Assembly: GCA_036877525.1 (NCBI GenBank)
Contig: JAZGTH010000125.1
Coordinates: 903,501-967,500 of the forward strand
Source: Chromobotia macracanthus
Lineage: Eukaryota > Chordata > Actinopteri > Cypriniformes > Botiidae
Direction of reading: 5' to 3'
Length of the DNA stretch: 64,000 nt
A program made the translations under genes and the position numbers. Below the pieces are notes generated by a model. The model saw nothing but the letters and a program-made list of their open reading frames with translations, did not search any database and had not been told where the DNA came from. Positions within the stretch are counted from its first letter, which is position 1, and every line of letters starts with the position of its first letter. Below are positions 59,491 to 64,000 of the stretch, piece after piece.

Positions 59491-59494
59491 ACAA
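56382..59494 (-). pseudogene. LINE endonuclease-reverse transcriptase, few disruptions
   Basis: The start is MAARLDAAATPG near 59470. The endonuclease region includes SLLSGKTRGGGLCVYVN (near 58905), VVVYIPP (58745), IIAGDFNHANL (58640) and YSDHI (near 58475). The RT frame (58568-56382, 728 codons) has NPRKATGPDNM (about residues 251-261), LFIDFSSAFNTI (380-391), GAPQGCVLSPLL (439-450) and the catalytic FADD (470-473). Disruptions are a stop near 59280, a stop near 58950, a one-base shift in a seven-C run near 58728, and a shift near 58475. The last 20 codons simply translate the (AT)n/poly(A) tract. The catalytic RT residues are intact. Confidence 0.88.
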
Positions 59495-59630
59495 AAATTT
59501 AATTGAAATTAATGTTTGTACAATTAAATTATATTTTTATTTTTACATTAACGTTTAATCAAATGTCTTCAGATTAAAAGATTTTTAATCTGACATTTCA
59601 GTCAAGTTTCCAAACTTCTGACTGGTAGTG

Positions 59631-60354
59631 TATACTTATTCAAGAAGTTTTAAATATACAAATACCAGTGAAATGTGAAATATATATGAAATATGAAATA
59701 CTCTGTGCAAAAGAATCCTTTTTTTATTATCCTTTTTATTAACTCAAAATTATTAGCCATCATGGTAATTGTCCAATATATACCATTCCTTGGTAACAAA
59801 AAATACTCAGATAAGAACTTCCAATTTTTTTATCTTTTCACACCTCCCTGAAAATTGTCAACAAAAATAGACAACATCTGCTAACAACTTAAGTTGTTAG
59901 CATTTACAGTAAGTGCAATTAGCCAAGAAAAAGCTTGTGCGCTTTGGGTGTGTAAGCACAGAAAACCTGCATCTGTTAGACCACTTCGGTGTCTTGAGTA
60001 CAGCCCATTTCATTGCGGGAGCTACAGGTGGCAATTGTCTGACTGACAGTGGGTGACAGATGCTTGCCGAAACAACAGCAGACAACATGTGCCAGTACCA
60101 TTAGAGAAGCGTTACTATGAGAGTTGTAAAAATGTTTTCAGTTTGTTTTGAAACTGTGGCTGTACAAATTAGGCTGACATGCCACCACAATCTAAGTAAA
60201 GAATGGGAAACACTGCTCTTAAGTAAAGCATACACATTAGGAATCGATTCAGGAATTTCCCGAAATCAATATAATTTTATTAAATTGAAGGTTGATTCAA
60301 ATCGGATAATCAATATTTTTTTACCCAGCCCTAGTATTGTGAATATATCAATAT
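59631..60354. other. Noncoding, no feature recognised
   Basis: AT-rich DNA with no recognised repeat or exon. Confidence 0.4.
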
Positions 60355-60845
60355 TTGTCAGGATCACGGGAACCAACGAGGGGGCAAAACGAGAAACAAA
60401 ACAAGATCTAACAAGAACTCAAAACTACTCTCCCACAAACCAGAGAAAAACACAGGAAAAAAACATGGAGCAAGACTAGACAAGACTGGAAACGTCAGAC
60501 AACAGACGATGACAGGAAATCAGGAAAAATGAACCAGCCCAAGACAGAAAACACAAAGGCATTAAATAGGGAAAAAACAAGACGGGGACAAAGACAAACA
60601 GGTGAGAGGAATAAACCGAAAACAAGGCTAACAAGGAAACAAGGGGGCAGGGCCAAGACGAGCGACCAGAGAGCACATGGCAAATGTAAACAAAAAGAGG
60701 CCATGTACTTCCACAGAAAACAAGTACGCAGAGCATGGGTTTAGATCCTGACTCCAAGAAACAAGAACCAATACTAGGTTGAGTCAGGATCCAAACAACA
60801 TACTCTGACATAGAACACAGGGGATGTCAGGATCCTGGCAAGATA
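60355..60845 (-). repeat. Interspersed repeat, possibly LTR-like
   Basis: Bounded by TGTCAGGATC at 60357 and again at 60827. Rich in AAACAAGA/GACAAAGAC-type sequence; on the minus strand it has a CTTGTTTTC, GCCCTGCCCCCTTGTTT and CCCTATTTAATGCC (TATA-like) layout reminiscent of an LTR. The termini are not a clean TG...CA pair, so the class is uncertain. Confidence 0.45.
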
Positions 60846-61155
60846 ATCAAGAAAGACTTGACAGTATGTGTCAACTGTCAATCAAAACTCATTACTTTAT
60901 TACCCTGTTTTGGGAGGGTGTCCGATTTTTTGTCTAGTTTTACATGTCAATCATGTATATGTGCAAAATGTACTCTTACCCTCTGTCCATCAACCTCCTG
61001 AGGAAGTGACCCCTCCCTACTATGGCTCAAGCTGAGGATTTGGCCCCCTCCATACCTTTCTCCAAATTTATTACCCTGTTTTGGGTTTGTCTGGTTTTCA
61101 GTCTAGTTTGTCCATGTCAGTAGTGTTTATGAGCATAAGATTTAGTCTAACCTAT

Positions 61156-61614
61156 TGTAACATCACGCCAGCAGAGGGAGCCCTCACCGGAATACTGACT
61201 GCTCATGCTCCCTCTGCTGAACTCTGAACTTTGAACTATGAACTTCCTGTTTGGCAGCTATATAAACCTTGCTGCCACATGGCCACGTTGCGAAGTATTG
61301 CCAGCTTAACACCTGACTACTAAGCATTCTCTTTTACTGCCTGCTTTCCTGTGTTACCTATTGTTTGGTTCTCGTTTTCTGATTTTTGCCTAGCCCCTTT
61401 GTTTGACACCTGGATCGGACTGTTTGTTTAGATATTGATTCTCTGCCTGGATTTACGACCTCTGATTTACGTCTCTCCCTTTTGTTGTGTTGCATGGTTG
61501 GACTGTCTATGTGTATTACGACCCTTTGCCTGTACTTTCGACTTTGAATATGGATAACCCCAATAAACATCCGCAACTGGATCCTGCTTCAGCTTCTGCC
61601 TCAGCCCCCTTACA
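61156..61614 (+). mobile_element. Solo LTR with perfect 5-bp target duplication
   Basis: 459 bp, TGTAACATC...CCCCTTACA, flanked by CCTAT on both sides (61151-61155 and 61615-61619). It contains a TATATAAA box at 61259-61266 and an AATAAA signal at 61562-61567. Copy 2 of repeat X has the unoccupied site, with a single CCTAT (31258-31254 on the minus strand). No internal retroelement sequence remains, so this is a solo LTR formed by recombination. Confidence 0.95.
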
Positions 61615-62817
61615 CCTATGTCCACATGGCTCTGTCTATCACCCTGAGGATCTGCCCTATCACTCTATCACCTCCTAAATTAATGGCTTTAAAGAGCCTG
61701 TTAAAACAGAATAAACATTTTTAACAGACCTTGCATCCCCAACATGTGTATTACATACTTGTTTATTACAGCCTGTAGGGTGTATCGTTCAAATGTGTGT
61801 GTATCGTCACCTCTATAAAGGTAATGGCTTTATAGAGCCTGTTAAAACAGAATAAACGTTTTAAAAGAAAACATGGCGCCCTGCCTGACCCCTTCTGACA
61901 GCTAGTTTTCTGATTAAAGGACATGCCCCAACTTGTTCTTCTGGTCTGGGGTGATAACCCTGTTAACAAACTCTGATGCTGTCTGGATCTATTGGTTTGT
62001 AAAGGCTATTAAAACAGAATAACATTTTAACAAAGCACATGGCCCCTATCCTGTCTGACCCCTTCTGGCTTGGGAGATACCCATCCAGAGTGAAGAATGT
62101 TCTTAATATGATTGTTATTAATCTAATGCTTGCACTAGATGTCTAGATTAAAAGAGCAAGCCTCCAACTTGTTCTTCCTGACTGGAAGGAATATCCTTAA
62201 TGTGTGTACTGACACCCATAGACTCCCAGAACTTCCACTGAGTTTCAGATAAAGAATCTTTCACATAAACACATCTTATACTAATTTAAGGTAAATCTTC
62301 ACATTATAACAAGAAAAAAGGGTACATAATCTTATTTCAGATCTTTTATTTTTAAACATTTTTATTTAATGTTTAGTTTTAAACAGACTTTTGACAATAT
62401 CTTAAATTAAAGGTGGCCTATTTTATATATGCATATAAAAAACAAAACAAAGATAATGCTATCATAATCATGGTTTTTGTGTTAACAACTCTCACTGTAT
62501 CTGTTCAGCCAAAAAAACCTTTTAGGGTGCATCTATGGACTTTCATGTAAACATCGTATGTAAATTGTTTTCAAATAGAAACCAGAAACTTGTACACAAT
62601 ATTCCAGTTTTCTTTTTAAGTGTTTACTTTTAGAATATATATCTGAAGATAAATCTGTTGCAAATACTAATTTTAATTTTGAATAAATTAAAAAATACCA
62701 TACCATAATCATAGTTTTAAATATGCAGATTGTTTAGCACTGTTTTAATTTAAATGCCTATGTTCATCTGACTGACATAGTGGGATAAGAAAATCCTGTG
62801 TGTGTTTGGGTGTACAG

Positions 62818-63160
62818 TGTTATGGAGGAGGTCCCTGCTCTACCTCCTCCGCACCACCAGGGGGAACCATTTCCAGAATATTGACTCCTGATTTGGACTA
62901 CAATTCCCATAATGTCCCATACCTGGGATTGATTACTTCCTGTCACACTTAAACCTCATTATCTCCTGTATATAAACCCCAGCTATGCTCCAGCCAAGTC
63001 TTGTTTTGCCCTGGTGACAATTCTGAGCAGTTTTTTATTGTTTGTGGATTCCCTGTTTTTGGACTGTTTGTCCTGTTGTTGTTCGCTGCCTGCCACAACC
63101 CTTGCCTGTTCTACGTTTATACCTCTGCCTTGCCTCTGATTACCCTGTTTGCTGTTGCTC
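62818..63160 (+). mobile_element. Gypsy-type LTR, 3'-truncated or recombined
   Basis: Starts TGTTATGGAGGAGGTCCCTG and matches the complement of 36916-37338 through the TATATAAACCC box (62969), GTCTTGTTTTGCCC and CTGCCTGCCACAACCCTTGC. The expected ...CATTACA end is absent. At about 63160 the sequence returns to repeat X. Copy 1 lacks this LTR after the same GGGTGTACAG. Confidence 0.8.
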
Positions 63161-64000
63161 GCAAACTCTTAACTCTGTGTACTTCTGCAATAAAGACCAA
63201 TAAATGGTCTTAGTTAAATCTTTATAAGAGTTTGCAAAGACTATTTCATTTTAAAATATAAAAATAACGATACAACCATCATAATCCTGTTTTAAAAAAT
63301 GGGTTGTTTTGCATTGTTTTAAATTGAAACAATGACACCCTCATTTTGAAAAACATTTAGCCAAACAATCTCACGCATCTTATTTAACATCGACTGTCAC
63401 ACTGGGTTGGGTATGTGTTTGTTATCAGTTGTCTTTTGATGTCAGAGTTTCTGTGATTAGCGAGTTTCTGGGTGTCCACTTCTTATAGATGCATTCTCTT
63501 TTCACAGTTTACCTCTGAGTCATTCAACAAAGATTGCTTAAACTTCTGTTATAGGCTATGAGTTTGGTGTATCATCTGGTGACATCTCAACAACAGTTCA
63601 GAGAAACTGAAGTAGTACTGTGGAAAGGTACTACTGAAGTGCCTTTTCAGCCTAACAGTAAGTGTGTTTCCATTTGTATGTTATGTATGGATGTTTAAAC
63701 TGTTTTGTGTAATGCTCCAGGTAGATCAAACAACATTTTCCATTAAAACCAAGAACTGAATCAATAGGGTATGTTTTATCTATTTGTCAACATTGTTTTA
63801 TGTTCGACTCAGAGTGGGTATTGGATACATTATATTTTCTGACACAAAGTAACTGAGGATAATAATAGCTGCTGCTGTCTATTATCTGGCTATAATTAGA
63901 AGTCCCCTCTGTATGTATCTGAAAACTAGCTGTAGCTTTTCTATGTGTGTATCTGATAATCTTTTCAGATAGATTGTGAGCTGGTTCATGTAATCCCTCT

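Larger units (their letters stand above)
55553..59630. mobile_element. Terminal-inverted-repeat DNA transposon split by a LINE
   Basis: The left end reads CACTACCAGTCAAGTTTGGA at about 55553. The right end, complemented, reads CACTACCAGTCAGAAGTTTG at 59629, followed by TA. This end sequence is typical of a group of fish Tc1/mariner-type elements. Only about 370 bp on the left and 140 bp on the right belong to it; the middle is the LINE. No transposase remains. Confidence 0.75.
60985..64000 (+). repeat. Repeat X, copy 3, running off the window
   Basis: 60990-62010 matches the inverted 31380-30620 of copy 2 (for example TTTGTCCATGTCAGTAGTGT at 61107). 62640-64000 matches 21840-22980 of copy 1 in direct orientation. 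It carries two LTR insertions (61156-61614, 62818-63160). It contains the segment missing from copy 2, which shows copy 2 suffered a deletion. The window ends before its right end. Confidence 0.8.

Noticed and set aside
52153..64000. Further upstream ARFGEF3 exons
   Set aside because: I looked for the sequence expected just before the 52152 exon and found only repeats; nothing could be supported.

Overview
The window is vertebrate nuclear DNA, almost certainly from a teleost fish and probably an ostariophysan or cyprinid-like species. It is AT-rich. The genes have introns with GT/AG boundaries. The repeat load is typical of fish: Tc1-like transposons with long inverted repeats, a chromodomain Ty3/gypsy element, DIRS-type elements, jockey/CR1/L2-like LINEs, a tRNA-derived SINE with an L2-type tail, and many (CA)n/(TA)n tracts. 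The species call is inference; the gene and repeat calls come from reading the sequence.

Three host genes can be supported. (1) Minus strand, 819-1362: two in-phase exons of a SENP/Ulp1-like SUMO protease; the rest of the gene is outside the window or not recognisable. (2) Plus strand, 18263-19521: a complete four-exon COX20 gene (mitochondrial cytochrome c oxidase assembly factor, 110 residues). (3) Minus strand, 41232-52152: the last five coding exons of ARFGEF3 (BIG3), 546 residues through the stop codon. Its fourth-from-last intron (45071-52020) is swollen to about 7 kb by old repeats. The three genes act in unrelated processes and nothing suggests they work together.

Layout by region. 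1-4.4 kb: SENP-like exons and noncoding DNA with a small MITE. 4.4-6.2 kb: an eroded endogenous retrovirus (gag/protease). 7.3-12.1 kb: a dead Ty3/gypsy chromovirus with both LTRs, split inside its reverse transcriptase by another repeat. 12.2-17.1 kb: LINE scraps, a compound inverted/tandem repeat and microsatellites. 18.1-19.6 kb: COX20. 20.8-31.4 kb: a Tc1 scrap, then two inverted copies of an unclassified multi-kilobase repeat ('repeat X') around a 2.9-kb spacer, one copy carrying a DIRS deletion derivative. 32-39.2 kb: a larger DIRS remnant carrying a solo LTR, and a full-length Tc1 element carrying a SINE. 41.2-52.2 kb: the ARFGEF3 3' end. 53-59.6 kb: a tandem repeat, a second Tc1 element, and a LINE nested inside a terminal-inverted-repeat element. 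60.3-64 kb: another interspersed repeat and a third copy of repeat X with its own LTR insertion, running off the window end.

I found no new functional system. The most unusual feature is the three-copy repeat X family: its copies act as natural 'empty site' controls for one another, so the order of several insertions and deletions can be read directly. Every mobile-element gene in the window carries at least one frameshift, stop or insertion.
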